Assembly (NCBI RefSeq): GCF_019635515.1
Contig: NZ_JAHBZI010000001.1
Span: forward strand, 1,426,001-1,490,000
Length of the DNA stretch: 64,000 bases
From: Sphingomonas sp.
GTDB taxonomy: Bacteria > Pseudomonadota > Alphaproteobacteria > Sphingomonadales > Sphingomonadaceae
Reading direction: 5' to 3'
The translations under genes were made by a program, and so were the position numbers. The notes under the pieces are model-generated. The model had not been told where the DNA came from and did not search any database. It saw nothing but the letters and a program-made list of their open reading frames with translations. Shown piece after piece: positions 38,137-46,878 of the stretch (positions are counted from its first letter, which is position 1; each line of letters opens with the position of its first letter).

Positions 38137-40155
38137 ATGGGGCGTCGGATGTCACATTCGGTCAAGCGGGCGAAATCGAAGATCGAGCAATTCCGTATGA
38201 CTGTGCCCGTCGATCTTCGGGCTGCCGTCGGCAAGCGCGAGTGGACCCGGTCGCTTCATACGACCGATCGTGACACCGCTGACGCCGCGCGCGGCAGGCT
38301 CATCAATCACTACAAGTCGGAAATCCTGCGCCTCCGTGGGCAACTCGCGCGCCAGAGCCTCGACCAGGCGGCGGGTCTGGTGGACACGGCTCTCGAGCGT
38401 CTGGGCAACATCCGTGGCTCGATGGATGCCGCGATCGCCCAGCAATTGACGTTGCTGGCGTCCCACGTCTGCGATTCTTGGGCTCCGCCGGAAGTCGATC
38501 GCTGTCAGCAATATGGCGACATGATTGCGTATGAGCCACTGGTCGAGGTCGAGCCGGTGCCGTCGATCGACACCGATGCCGAGCGCGACGTGTTCAGGCT
38601 GCGCGCCGAGATTTTCGAGGGACGCGGGATCGCCGATGGCATCGTCTATCGCGAACTGGCCACTATCCTGCTGCGACGGCGCGTGTTTCGCCCGATCGCC
38701 TTCGCGGTGAGTTATCTACGCTCGATCGAGCCCCGGCTCGATCTCAATGACGACGAGACCTACGACGCGATCGCCGAGCGCTATCTCGCCCGCCTGGTCG
38801 AACATCCGTTCGAATCATGGCCAGCGAACATCGACAAGGTCGTCGCCCCGACCATCGGGCCAGCCACGGCCCCGCTGTCCCACGCGCAACTCCCCGCCGC
38901 GTCGTCTCCAAGGGGACCGAACAACGATCACGCCATGACAGGCCTGTGGTCCATGCGCCTGAGCGAGGCGCTGCGCTACTGGATCGAGCAGCGGCGCCCC
39001 GGCGCGTCCGCCATCACCGAAGCCACCCGCTCGGTGTCGCGCTTCGTCGCGCTGTTCGGCGATCTGGTGATAGCCGACATCACCCGGCCGCAGGTCATCG
39101 AATTCCGCAATCTCGTCACCGACATGCCGCCCCAGGTCGAGCTCGCCAAGCTGGAACGGTCGGGCCGCACGTTGCGCATGGTGATCGACGAGGCGCGCGA
39201 GAAGCGCCGGCTGTGGGAGGAAGGTGGTCGCCAGACCCCCGAGCCGGAACGGCTGGCATCGGGCACGGTGAAGAAGGATGTCGGCGCGATGAGCCAGATC
39301 CTCGGCAAGGTCCAGACCGACGCCTTCGTCGGTATCAACGTAGCCGAGAAGATCGAGATCGCCGGTTATTCCAAGACGCGCGCCGGTCAGAAGAAGCCGC
39401 ACCTGCCCCTGCCGCCCGGGATGATCCAGACGCTGTTCGATTCGCCGCTGTTCACGGGGTGCGCCGGGATCGGTGACGTCGCCCGAACGAAGCCCGGTAT
39501 CCATCTCTACCAGGACGAGCTGTATTGGCTCTTCCTGTTCGGCGCGATGAGCGGGCCGCGCTTGCGTGAGATCGGGCAACTCCGGCTCGACGATGTCCAT
39601 CACTGCGACATGCGCCGCACCTTCGGCGATGAGTATGAAGGGTCGTGCACGTTCGTGCACATCACCGGCACCGGCATCGATCAAGAGGTGAAGAACGATG
39701 GCTCCGATCGCTACGTGGTGCTGCACGATCGGCTGATCGACCTGGGCTTCAACGATCTCGTCGCCCATCGACGCGCGCTCGGCAAAGAGACGCTGTTCGA
39801 TCTGCCCGGCACCTCCGGCGCATCGCCCACGAAGCTGCTCAGCAACCGGCTCAATAGGTATTTCGATCGCACGGTTACCGACGACGATCGCTACGTCTTC
39901 CACTCGATGCGCCACGAGTTCACCGATCGCGCCGAACTCAGCGACATACCGGCACGCGTCGCCAAGCGGATCAAGGGGCACGCGCTCACCGAAGTCGCGG
40001 ATCGCTATGGCCTGGTTTCGATCTTCGCCCAGTGGCATAATCTCAAGAAGCTCAACGTCAGCTTCATCGATTGGGACCGATTGATCGCGGCGCGGGACGA
40101 CGCCCCCGCGGCGGACCGGTTCGCTGTCCGCCGGCTTCGTTCAGCCAAGACCTGA
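38137..40155 (+). CDS. int: tyrosine-type site-specific recombinase (integrase)
   Basis: 672 residues, larger than most phage integrases. An N-terminal DUF6538-like segment (RMTVPVDLRAAVGKREWTRS) precedes a core-binding domain (about 270-400) and the catalytic domain. Catalytic residues are Arg475 in GPRLREIGQL, His589 and Arg592 in HSMRHEF, His615 in GHALTE and the nucleophile Tyr624 in VADRYG. It should integrate and excise the element at tRNA-Glu. ATG at 38137 is preferred (AAGGG upstream); GTG at 38128 and ATG at 38149 are alternatives. TGCTACA occurs twice just before the start. Confidence 0.92.
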   Translation: MGRRMSHSVKRAKSKIEQFRMTVPVDLRAAVGKREWTRSLHTTDRDTADAARGRLINHYKSEILRLRGQLARQSLDQAAGLVDTALERLGNIRGSMDAAIAQQLTLLASHVCDSWAPPEVDRCQQYGDMIAYEPLVEVEPVPSIDTDAERDVFRLRAEIFEGRGIADGIVYRELATILLRRRVFRPIAFAVSYLRSIEPRLDLNDDETYDAIAERYLARLVEHPFESWPANIDKVVAPTIGPATAPLSHAQLPAASSPRGPNNDHAMTGLWSMRLSEALRYWIEQRRPGASAITEATRSVSRFVALFGDLVIADITRPQVIEFRNLVTDMPPQVELAKLERSGRTLRMVIDEAREKRRLWEEGGRQTPEPERLASGTVKKDVGAMSQILGKVQTDAFVGINVAEKIEIAGYSKTRAGQKKPHLPLPPGMIQTLFDSPLFTGCAGIGDVARTKPGIHLYQDELYWLFLFGAMSGPRLREIGQLRLDDVHHCDMRRTFGDEYEGSCTFVHITGTGIDQEVKNDGSDRYVVLHDRLIDLGFNDLVAHRRALGKETLFDLPGTSGASPTKLLSNRLNRYFDRTVTDDDRYVFHSMRHEFTDRAELSDIPARVAKRIKGHALTEVADRYGLVSIFAQWHNLKKLNVSFIDWDRLIAARDDAPAADRFAVRRLRSAKT

Positions 40156-40167
40156 TCGGGCGCGACG

Positions 40168-40725
40168 ATGGCGCGCCCGCGCAATGCCAATCCTCAGGAC
40201 ACCCGGGATCGCGTCCTGGCCGCCGCCCGAACGGTCACGCTGCGGGACGGTATCATGGCCGTGACGGTTCACTCCGTTGCCGAGGAGGCGGGCGTCGCCA
40301 AATCCACCGTCGGCCCCGTTGCGCGACTGTTCGAACATCTGATCGATTACGTTTTCGCGGCGCTCGTCGCAGAACATGCGGGATCCTGCACTCGATCCGG
40401 CGCTGATCGCTGGCTGGCATACAGCATCAGCGCCGAATTGCTCGCAAGCGAGCCGGACCTTGTCGTCTTGGCTATGACCGCCTGCACGCTTGGCACTCCA
40501 GTTGCTCCCTCTGGCGAGGCGGCAGATCACGCTCGCTATTTTCAGCAGATGCATCTCGCGGCGCGGAAGGCCATTGCGACCGACGTCATGGCCAGCCAGC
40601 AGGCCATCACGTCGGCCGCGGCGCTGTATTATGCAGTCCATGTTGTCGCCGACTACTTCACGGTCGCGACATCGTTATGGGTTGAACAGCTTCTCGATGA
40701 AGAATGTGGACGACGTGCATGTTGA
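40168..40725 (+). CDS. TetR-like regulator, atypical
   Basis: 185 residues. The N-terminus resembles a TetR HTH (DTRDRVLAAARTVTLRDGIM then TVHSVAEEAGVAKSTVGPVA), but the usual Y-x-x-F turn after the recognition helix is replaced by GPVARLFEHL. The rest is helical and could bind a ligand. It begins 12 bases after the integrase stop, so it may control integration or excision, which is inference. Third-position GC is lower than in the chromosomal genes on the left. Confidence 0.65.
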   Translation: MARPRNANPQDTRDRVLAAARTVTLRDGIMAVTVHSVAEEAGVAKSTVGPVARLFEHLIDYVFAALVAEHAGSCTRSGADRWLAYSISAELLASEPDLVVLAMTACTLGTPVAPSGEAADHARYFQQMHLAARKAIATDVMASQQAITSAAALYYAVHVVADYFTVATSLWVEQLLDEECGRRAC

Positions 40726-40757
40726 TGCGGTCCAGCTGCGAGCCGACGCGCGATGAT

Positions 40758-40797
40758 CGATCAGAATCTGATCCGGTTCGGGATCGGATTCTGATCG
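40758..40797. repeat. 40-base hairpin
   Basis: Arms of 17 bases with one mismatch (CGATCAGAATC and its complement at the outer part, GATCC/GGATC inside) and a 6-base GGTTCG loop. No T run follows, so it is not a clear terminator. It lies between the TetR-like gene and the broken XRE fragment and may be a regulatory palindrome or a recombination scar. Confidence 0.5.
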
Positions 40798-40802
40798 GCG
40801 AG

Positions 40803-40912
40803 TTTCGACAGGTCCATCCTTCGGCGGGCTGGTCACAAAAGACCTTGGCCGACCGGTTCGGGGTTTAGCGCCCAGACCATCAAGCGGTTGGAGACGGGCG
40901 TCGGGTCGGCCA
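40803..40912 (+). pseudogene. XRE-type HTH fragment with frameshift
   Basis: Reading from 40824 gives AGWSQKTLADRFGV; after one extra T near 40864 the next frame continues AQTIKRLETGVGSA. Together these make a standard XRE helix-turn-helix. The extra base creates a TAG in the first frame. No start codon with a ribosome site is visible. It is a decayed or mis-sequenced small regulator; the rest of 40,726-41,048 holds nothing else. Confidence 0.6.
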
Positions 40913-41048
40913 GCGCGACCTCGCGATCACCTACGCCGACCGGCAGGCCGCGCGTTGCAGAAGAAGGCTCAGGCTGACGGCGACGGCGACGCTGATCGCG
41001 ACCTCTAGGTTCAGGCTCGGACGTCGACGTCGCGCCCCACGGCGGGAC

Positions 41049-42917
41049 TCAGAGCAGGTTCGGCTCGGGCTGTGGGCGCGGGAAGAATCCGTAGCGGCCC
41101 GAGCTGTCCTGCTTCGAGAACAGCTGGATGGTCAGCTGCGAGCGCAGCGCCGGGTCGGGATCCTCGTTCTCGAACACGATGATCTGCGATAGGTCGGCGC
41201 GGCCTGCAAGATCGGCGTAGAACGCCTGCTTCACCGCGACCTTCTGGTCGGGCGCGAGCTCGTCGTCGTGGTCGGCCTCGCGGAACGTCACCAGCGGCGA
41301 ATCCAGGACGATGAACCCGGCGGAATCCCGGCCCAGCGTCCTTATGGCTTGCTGCAGTCCGATCGTGAACGCGGCGTGGGTGATCGCCCGAAGTCCCTTG
41401 CCCTGGTCGCCGCGGCGCCTGCTGCCGAGCACCATGTCCTGCCGCGTCTCGTCGAAGTAGACTGGCTTCTCGTGGGGGAAGCGCCACGCGTCGAGAAGCT
41501 CCTCGACCGCGACGCTGATCGCCTGGACGCTGGCGGCGGGCAGACCCGGCCGCTCGTCGTTCGACCGGCCCGCACTGCCGAGCGCGGCGTGTGCCTCCGC
41601 CCGGCGCGCGGTCATGGCGGCGATGCGGTCGACCAGCGTCAACGCCCGCTTGACGTCGGCGCGGACGGAATAGAGCTCGTCGACCTGCCGCCGAGCGGCC
41701 GAGAGCGCGGGCGCGAGCGTTTCGCGCACGAGCGCGTCGGCGGTGTCGAACCGGAGCCGGGCGTTGGACGCGCCCGCGCCCAGCGCATCACGCTCGCCGT
41801 CGAGGTCGGAGACGGCCGTCGCCAATTCCGACTGCAACTGTCGGATCTTGGCGATCTCGCTGTCGCAGGCTTCGCGCAGGCGGTCGACGTCGCCGTCCTG
41901 GGCGACGCCGTCATGGCGATGGTCACCGGCGGGCGCGCCGCACAGCGGACAGGTACCTTGCGGCAACGCGACGAAGTAGGCGCCCGCCTCGGCGATCGAC
42001 TCGAGCCGCTGCAGGTCGGACGTGTAGCTCTGGTCCAGGAGGGCGAAGCGCTCCTTGAGACCCGAGATCTCTGCCTGCCGGCCCTGGATACGCTCGGCTG
42101 TCCGCCACGCGTCGCGCCGCGCCTGTTCCTGTTCCTCGAACTGCGCGCGCTCGGCCGACATGGCCCGCTCGCTGGCGGCGATCGACGCGTCCAGCCGGTC
42201 GAGCTGCTCGACGAGTTCATCGGCAGACGACTCGGTCAGTTCCTTCAGGTCGGATTCGTAGTCGGCGATCAGCTCGTCGAGCACGGCGATTTGCCCCTCG
42301 ATCTCGGCCTTCGCGATCGCGGGCTTCTTCGTGGCGACGAGCGCGCTGTCATCGACGCCGGTTAGCAGTAGCTTGAAGAGGCTGACCTGCGCGGTCTTCT
42401 GTGTGGACTCGCCGGAGAGGATCGGCGAGCTCTTCTTGATGATCGTCTCCTCGTCGACGATCAGCAGCGCCGCCAGGTTGCGGAAGCTGAGGTTCTGCAG
42501 CTCATTGTTGACGTTCTTGCGCAGGCGCTTCTGGTCGAGGCCCACCAATCGCAGCAGGAAGGTGCTGATGTTGTCCGGGTCGGTCGAGCTGTGGCGCCCG
42601 GCCAACGTCACCGCAGCGTCGTCGTCGCTTGAGAGGTCACGTAGCTGGAAATCACCGCCATCGAGCGCGCGGGTCAGTTCGTAGCGCGTGCCCGACTTGG
42701 ATTCGATGACGAGGTGGGCGCGGTCGTAGCCGACGCTCTCGGGAATCTGGCGTGGCGGCGTCTGGCCGCCCAGCATGAAGTCGATAGCCTCGACGAGGTA
42801 GGACTTGCCGGTGTCGGACGGCCCCGAGACGACGTTCAGGCCGGCCTCGAACGTCATCTCGGCGTCCGTCTTGCCGGGGCCGGTGACGCGCAGGCTACGC
42901 AGTTCGAAACCGCTCAC
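41049..42917 (-). CDS. ABC-3C system ATPase (Rad50/RecN-like)
   Basis: 622 residues. Walker A GPSDTGKS at residues 32-39, a long coiled-coil region (about 200-470) interrupted by a zinc-hook-like CPLCG near residue 322 with nearby His, and Walker B FIVLDSP near 540. This is the SMC/Rad50-like ATPase class of ABC three-component (ABC-3C) conflict systems. It is the third gene of the operon; its GTG start overlaps the MC2 stop as GTGA. It is expected to sense or process invading DNA and gate the nuclease partner. The end is followed by about 320 bases without intact genes. Confidence 0.85.
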   Translation of the reverse strand: MSGFELRSLRVTGPGKTDAEMTFEAGLNVVSGPSDTGKSYLVEAIDFMLGGQTPPRQIPESVGYDRAHLVIESKSGTRYELTRALDGGDFQLRDLSSDDDAAVTLAGRHSSTDPDNISTFLLRLVGLDQKRLRKNVNNELQNLSFRNLAALLIVDEETIIKKSSPILSGESTQKTAQVSLFKLLLTGVDDSALVATKKPAIAKAEIEGQIAVLDELIADYESDLKELTESSADELVEQLDRLDASIAASERAMSAERAQFEEQEQARRDAWRTAERIQGRQAEISGLKERFALLDQSYTSDLQRLESIAEAGAYFVALPQGTCPLCGAPAGDHRHDGVAQDGDVDRLREACDSEIAKIRQLQSELATAVSDLDGERDALGAGASNARLRFDTADALVRETLAPALSAARRQVDELYSVRADVKRALTLVDRIAAMTARRAEAHAALGSAGRSNDERPGLPAASVQAISVAVEELLDAWRFPHEKPVYFDETRQDMVLGSRRRGDQGKGLRAITHAAFTIGLQQAIRTLGRDSAGFIVLDSPLVTFREADHDDELAPDQKVAVKQAFYADLAGRADLSQIIVFENEDPDPALRSQLTIQLFSKQDSSGRYGFFPRPQPEPNLL

Positions 42918-43411
42918 AGCAACAGCTCCGGTGGCTGCTGGACCGCCTGGAATTCGCGGGTCCACCGTTCGAACCGGGCGTCAAAGTAGCTCTTCAGTTC
43001 GTCGTCGTCGAGCGCGCCGAACGTGTCGATCGCCCAGGTCGCGCGCAGCCGCAGTTCACAGCTGTAGGCGGAGTGGAGGCATTCGAGGAAAGGCCCCGCC
43101 GCCTCCGATGCCGAGTAGAATATGCCGTCGGCCCGCGCGTGCCGGTCGATGAGGCTGCGGCTGATGTAGAGCAGCAGGCCGCGCTCGATAACACCCCGGC
43201 GGACCAGGAGCTCGCCGTTTCGGAGCGGCGTGTTCGGGTGGAGGCTGATCGGCCCGTCGGCGTCGCTGGAATGGACGACGAGGTAGTCGAAATACAGCAG
43301 CCGTTGCAGGTCGAACTCGTCCGGGCATGCCTCGGCGAGGATCGCGACCGAGCGCAGACCGGTCTCGAGCGGGCTGTTGAGCGGCGAATTCTGCGCGGGC
43401 GCGTCACTCAT
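42914..43411 (-). CDS. ABC-3C system middle component (MC2-like)
   Basis: 165 residues. NSPLETGLRSVAILAEACPD, FDLQRLLYFDYLVVHSSDAD, SLHPNTPLRNGELLVRRGVI and FGALDDDELKSYFDARFERW fit the MC2 middle component of ABC-3C systems as I remember it. It is thought to be an adaptor between ATPase and effector. Its start overlaps the effector stop by 8 bases and its stop overlaps the ATPase start by 4, so the three proteins are made in step. Confidence 0.82.
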   Translation of the reverse strand: MSDAPAQNSPLNSPLETGLRSVAILAEACPDEFDLQRLLYFDYLVVHSSDADGPISLHPNTPLRNGELLVRRGVIERGLLLYISRSLIDRHARADGIFYSASEAAGPFLECLHSAYSCELRLRATWAIDTFGALDDDELKSYFDARFERWTREFQAVQQPPELLL

Positions 43412-44486
43412 CGCCCGGCACCCAGGTCAACCGGTCGTCGTTCGCCAGCTGGTGGACGACGCCCTTGCGATCGCTCGGCTCGACGCGGCCGAGGAGCGCC
43501 GAACTCGTGAGGCTGAGGCTGGTCGCCTGCGCCGTCGTCGCGTTGACGCGCGTCAATCCACAGTCGTGGTCGGCCTCGGCTGTGTCGATCACGCCGTCGA
43601 ATATCTGGTCCTGCAGGTTCTCGAACGCACCGTCGGGCAGCGTGTCGCGCGAAAAGCTGCGCAGCGCCTCGGCGCAATAGAAGCTCTCGCGCGCCCGCCG
43701 GAGGTGCCTTTGGTGCGCGGGGATGAGCGAGTCCGGCGAGGGATATGCGGCCTGCTGGTTGTCGCCATATGCGTCGAGCAGCTGCAAGACGTAGCGCGTC
43801 TCACCCACGGCGATCTCCGGCGGCGGCGTCGGCGAGGCGGGGCGCGGTGGCAGCCCGAGCCCGAAGCGCACGGCGAAGTATGGGGTCTTCTGGTGCTGTT
43901 CGATCAGCTTGAGGGTCGGGACGTGCCCGACGCGGCTGAAGTCGAACGACTGCACGTGGGCGAGCAGCGCGCCCTCCAGCGGGACCGACTTGATGCTGGT
44001 GATCTTCGTGGTGCACTTCGTCGACCAGTTGTCGATCAGACCCTGGCGCAGCTTGTCGGGCCGCTTGAGCAGGTTGAGGAGCTTGGTGCCGATCCCTTGG
44101 GGTGCCACGAACCTGTAGGCGCGGGGCACGCCGTATTCGCCGATGTGCGTGTAGTAGCACAGCTTGCCGAGCTCGATCCAGATGTCGCTCGGCGCGAGCG
44201 GGTGGTCGTAGTGCTTGCACTGGTAATTGTCCCAGTCGCTGTCCGGGTCGGCCGGATCGACCGTCGCGATGACGTCGCATCCCATGTCGCCGGCTCCGCC
44301 GGCCCGCTCGACCAGCTTGTAGTCGGGCAGGCTCGAAGCCCATTCATCGACCACGGCTTCCCATTGGCTCGACGAGAACAGCTTGATGCGCTCGATAGGC
44401 GGGATCGAGGGGCCCGAGCGGATCTCGAGCGGGTCCGCACCGCCGATCTCTGCGGACGTGGTAATGGCGCGGACCAGCGGCTTCAT
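43404..44486 (-). CDS. ABC-3C system effector with Mrr-like nuclease domain
   Basis: 360 residues. The N-terminal third is a restriction-endonuclease fold: Glu43 on the first helix, GDMGCD with Asp71, and QCK with Gln89 and Lys91, the E...D...QxK pattern of Mrr-type nucleases. The remaining 240 residues are a C-terminal ABC-3C partner region without known catalytic motif. It should cut DNA when released or activated by the ATPase. ATG at 44486 is preferred; TTG at 44507 is an alternative. A GTATCAGATAC palindrome at 44553-44563 lies upstream. Confidence 0.82.
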   Translation of the reverse strand: MKPLVRAITTSAEIGGADPLEIRSGPSIPPIERIKLFSSSQWEAVVDEWASSLPDYKLVERAGGAGDMGCDVIATVDPADPDSDWDNYQCKHYDHPLAPSDIWIELGKLCYYTHIGEYGVPRAYRFVAPQGIGTKLLNLLKRPDKLRQGLIDNWSTKCTTKITSIKSVPLEGALLAHVQSFDFSRVGHVPTLKLIEQHQKTPYFAVRFGLGLPPRPASPTPPPEIAVGETRYVLQLLDAYGDNQQAAYPSPDSLIPAHQRHLRRARESFYCAEALRSFSRDTLPDGAFENLQDQIFDGVIDTAEADHDCGLTRVNATTAQATSLSLTSSALLGRVEPSDRKGVVHQLANDDRLTWVPGDE

Positions 44487-44683
44487 ATTTCGAACAAATC
44501 CCCCCAACCCCGGTCATTGCTTTTTTTGCGCGCATCAAGCGCTTCTTTGATCGTATCAGATACTGACAACGCAAGAGTTTAGTGAGAAAAAGTACCAGTC
44601 GAGCCGTCAGCCTTCGTGCACTTGGGCTGAGGGCTTCAGAAATCGCAGTCGTAGGGCAATGCTTTTTCCCCGGCGGGTGCCTA

Positions 44684-45519
44684 GGGTCAGGACCCATTGA
44701 TGTGAGCGTTGCGATCTGATTCAGGGTCTGTGAGGAGACCGTGGATGAGCGAGCTGTACTGGCTGACGGATGAGCAGATGGCGCGTCTGCAGCCGTACTT
44801 TCCCAAGAGCCATGGCAAGCCACGGGTCGATGACCGGCGGGTTCTGAGCGGGATCGTCTTCGTCAATCGCAACGGGCTGCGCTGGTGTGATGCACCGAAG
44901 GACTATGGGCCGCACAAAACGCTCTACAATCGCTGGAAGCGGTGGGGCGAGCGAGGTGTCTTCCTGCGCATGATGGAGGGTCTGGCGTCGGCGGAGGCAG
45001 AGCCCAAGACCGTCATGATCGACGCGACCTACTTGAAGGCACACCGCACGGCATCGAGCCTGCGGGTTAAAAAGGGGGCCTTGGGCGGCTGATCGGCCGC
45101 ACCAAGGGCGGCATGAACACCAAGCTGCACGCCGTCAGCGATGCGAACGGACGGCCCTTGAGCTTCTTCATGACCGCCGGGCAGGTCAGCGACTACACCG
45201 GCGCGGCAGCGCTGCTGGACGACCTTCCAAAGGCGCAATGGCTGCTCGGCGACCGCGGCTATGATGCGGATTGGTTCAGGGACGCCCTGGAAGCCAAGGG
45301 CATCCAGCCCTGCATCCCAGGTCGGCGATCCCGCAACGAGCCCGTCAGGTACGACAAGCGCCGCTACCGACGGCGCAGCCGTATCGAGATCATGTTCGGC
45401 CGCCTGAAGGACTGGCGCCGCGTCGCTACTCGCTACGACCAATGCCCTACCGTCTTCTTCTCCGCCATCGCCCTCGCTGCCACCGTCATCTTCTGGCTAT
45501 GAACAATGAGTCCTGACCC
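44684..45519 (+). mobile_element. IS5-family insertion sequence (IS427-like), 836 bp
   Basis: Terminal inverted repeats begin GGGTCAGGACCCATTG on the left and end CAATGAGTCCTGACCC on the right (one mismatch). The element is flanked on both sides by TA, a 2-base target duplication. Length, two overlapping frames and DDE transposase fit the IS427 subgroup. It lies about 200 bases upstream of the ABC-3C operon and does not interrupt a recognisable gene. Confidence 0.92.
44745..45502 (+). CDS. IS5-family DDE transposase, two frames joined by -1 frameshift
   Basis: The first frame (44745-45092) starts at an ATG with GAGGAG seven bases upstream and carries the N-terminal DUF4096-like part (YWLTDEQMARLQPYFPKS) and the first Asp (VMIDATYLKAH). 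The second frame enters around the A5G5 run at 45069-45078 and runs to 45502 with the second Asp (LLGDRGYDAD) and Glu (RIEIMFGRLKDWRR). The -1 relation and slippery run suggest programmed frameshifting, so the element may be active. Confidence 0.88.
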
Positions 45520-45629
45520 TACACAAGCGGCAGCTTTCGCGATCGTTGGTCGAACGACCGAACTTGCGGCACTGAGCAGTCGCTGCAACAGACCCGGCGA
45601 ACGCCAACTGGCGTTCACCGGCACCTGCC

Positions 45630-46127
45630 TCAAGCGTTCTGAAGCACCTCGAACAGATCGATCTGCCCGCTGGTCTGGACGTCGTCGCGCACCAGTCTGT
45701 TGAGCCGTTGAGCCGCGAACGCCATGCCTTCGGTGGTCAGCTTGGTGGGTTTGTTCGGCATATGAACGATCTCGTTCGGCAGGATGCGGAAGTGCCCGCG
45801 CGCGGCGGCTTGCGGCAGGATCATCGCGTGGCGCTTGCCGCGTATCTGGGCTAGCTGGCAGCGGGTGTAAACGAAACAGTTGTTATCGCGCGGTGCGGCG
45901 ATGATGATGTCGTTGAGCGTGGCGATATCGCCATCGATCGCGAAATCGAGGTGAATGAGATCGGTCTGGCTATCATGCGCGAGCCTGGCGATCCTTGCCA
46001 CGCCCGCTGGCGTCAGCACCTGCCCGGCAGTGATCGCGAGGCCGGGTTTGAGCACCTGATCGCCCAGCAACATCCGGGTGATCGCGTGGACGTGACGGCG
46101 CATGGTCGCGGTGGCGGTATCGGTCAT
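45630..46127 (-). CDS. hypothetical protein in mobilisation cluster
   Basis: 165 residues, not recognised. The protein is soluble, with no signal or membrane segment. AGGAA eight bases before the ATG supports the start. It is the last gene of a four-gene minus-strand run that begins with the relaxase, 97 bases behind the previous gene. A repeated pattern of short strands (LIHLDFAIDGDIATLNDIII) suggests an alpha/beta fold. Function unknown. Confidence 0.6.
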   Translation of the reverse strand: MTDTATATMRRHVHAITRMLLGDQVLKPGLAITAGQVLTPAGVARIARLAHDSQTDLIHLDFAIDGDIATLNDIIIAAPRDNNCFVYTRCQLAQIRGKRHAMILPQAAARGHFRILPNEIVHMPNKPTKLTTEGMAFAAQRLNRLVRDDVQTSGQIDLFEVLQNA

Positions 46128-46224
46128 CTGTTCGGTTCCTTTTTCCTCCCCGGTCCCGGGGACATCTCACCTCCTTCCGAGGTCATCGGCGGGCGACCGG
46201 CGCATCCGGCCGCCCGTCTCCTTC

Positions 46225-46878
46225 CTATCGGAACGTCTTCACATGCTCGGTCCACAGCGCCTCGACGAGCGCCTGGCCACGATCGTGCGTCAGGTCCTCG
46301 TCGAACGCGCCATGGGCGAGCGGCAGCCCAGTGAGCCGACGTGGCACCACCAGCGCGTGGCAGTGGAGCGGGTTGGCCGAGTTCACCCGCCCGGGGCTGT
46401 GCAGGACGAGCATGGTCGCGAGCTGCCGGTCGACCGCGAAATACTGACGCACGAACGCGCGGCAGCGCTCCCAACCCTGGTGCAACCGTCCGGCATCACC
46501 CAAGGGGAACGTCATGTAAGCGAGCAGCGCCTTCTGTTGCGGGATCGAACAAGCGTCCATTTCGCGCAACAGTGCGGCCGGATCGGCGAGGCGATCATCA
46601 GCGAGCGGCGGCAGCACGACCTCGACCCGTTCGGCGGTAATCGGCCAGTCGTTCGATTCGTTCAGGTCGGGCGCGATCGGCAGGCACTTCCTGGCGCCGA
46701 ACGCCTCCGCCGTATTGATGCGATCGGCGTAGCTGGTGCGCAGCACGCCGTAGACGATGCCGTTCGCGCTCGGTCCCTGCGGGTTGAGGTAAAGCCAGGT
46801 CTGCGGATTGTCGGGATCGGTCTTGATCGGCTTCGGCGCGACCGTCTTCGCCGGGCGGCGGGACTTGGCGGCGGCCAT
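46225..46878 (-). CDS. hypothetical protein with His-rich HCHALVV motif
   Basis: 217 residues, basic N-terminus (AAAKSRRPAKTVAPKPIK). The C-terminal part has ATMLVLHSPGRVNSANPLHC followed by HALVVPRRLTG; an HxH on a hydrophobic strand resembles the metal-binding strand of HUH relaxases and MobA/MobL proteins, but the rest does not align by eye, so no nuclease role is claimed. The ATG shares its A with the preceding stop (TAATG). It probably accompanies the relaxase in transfer. Confidence 0.6.
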   Translation of the reverse strand: MAAAKSRRPAKTVAPKPIKTDPDNPQTWLYLNPQGPSANGIVYGVLRTSYADRINTAEAFGARKCLPIAPDLNESNDWPITAERVEVVLPPLADDRLADPAALLREMDACSIPQQKALLAYMTFPLGDAGRLHQGWERCRAFVRQYFAVDRQLATMLVLHSPGRVNSANPLHCHALVVPRRLTGLPLAHGAFDEDLTHDRGQALVEALWTEHVKTFR

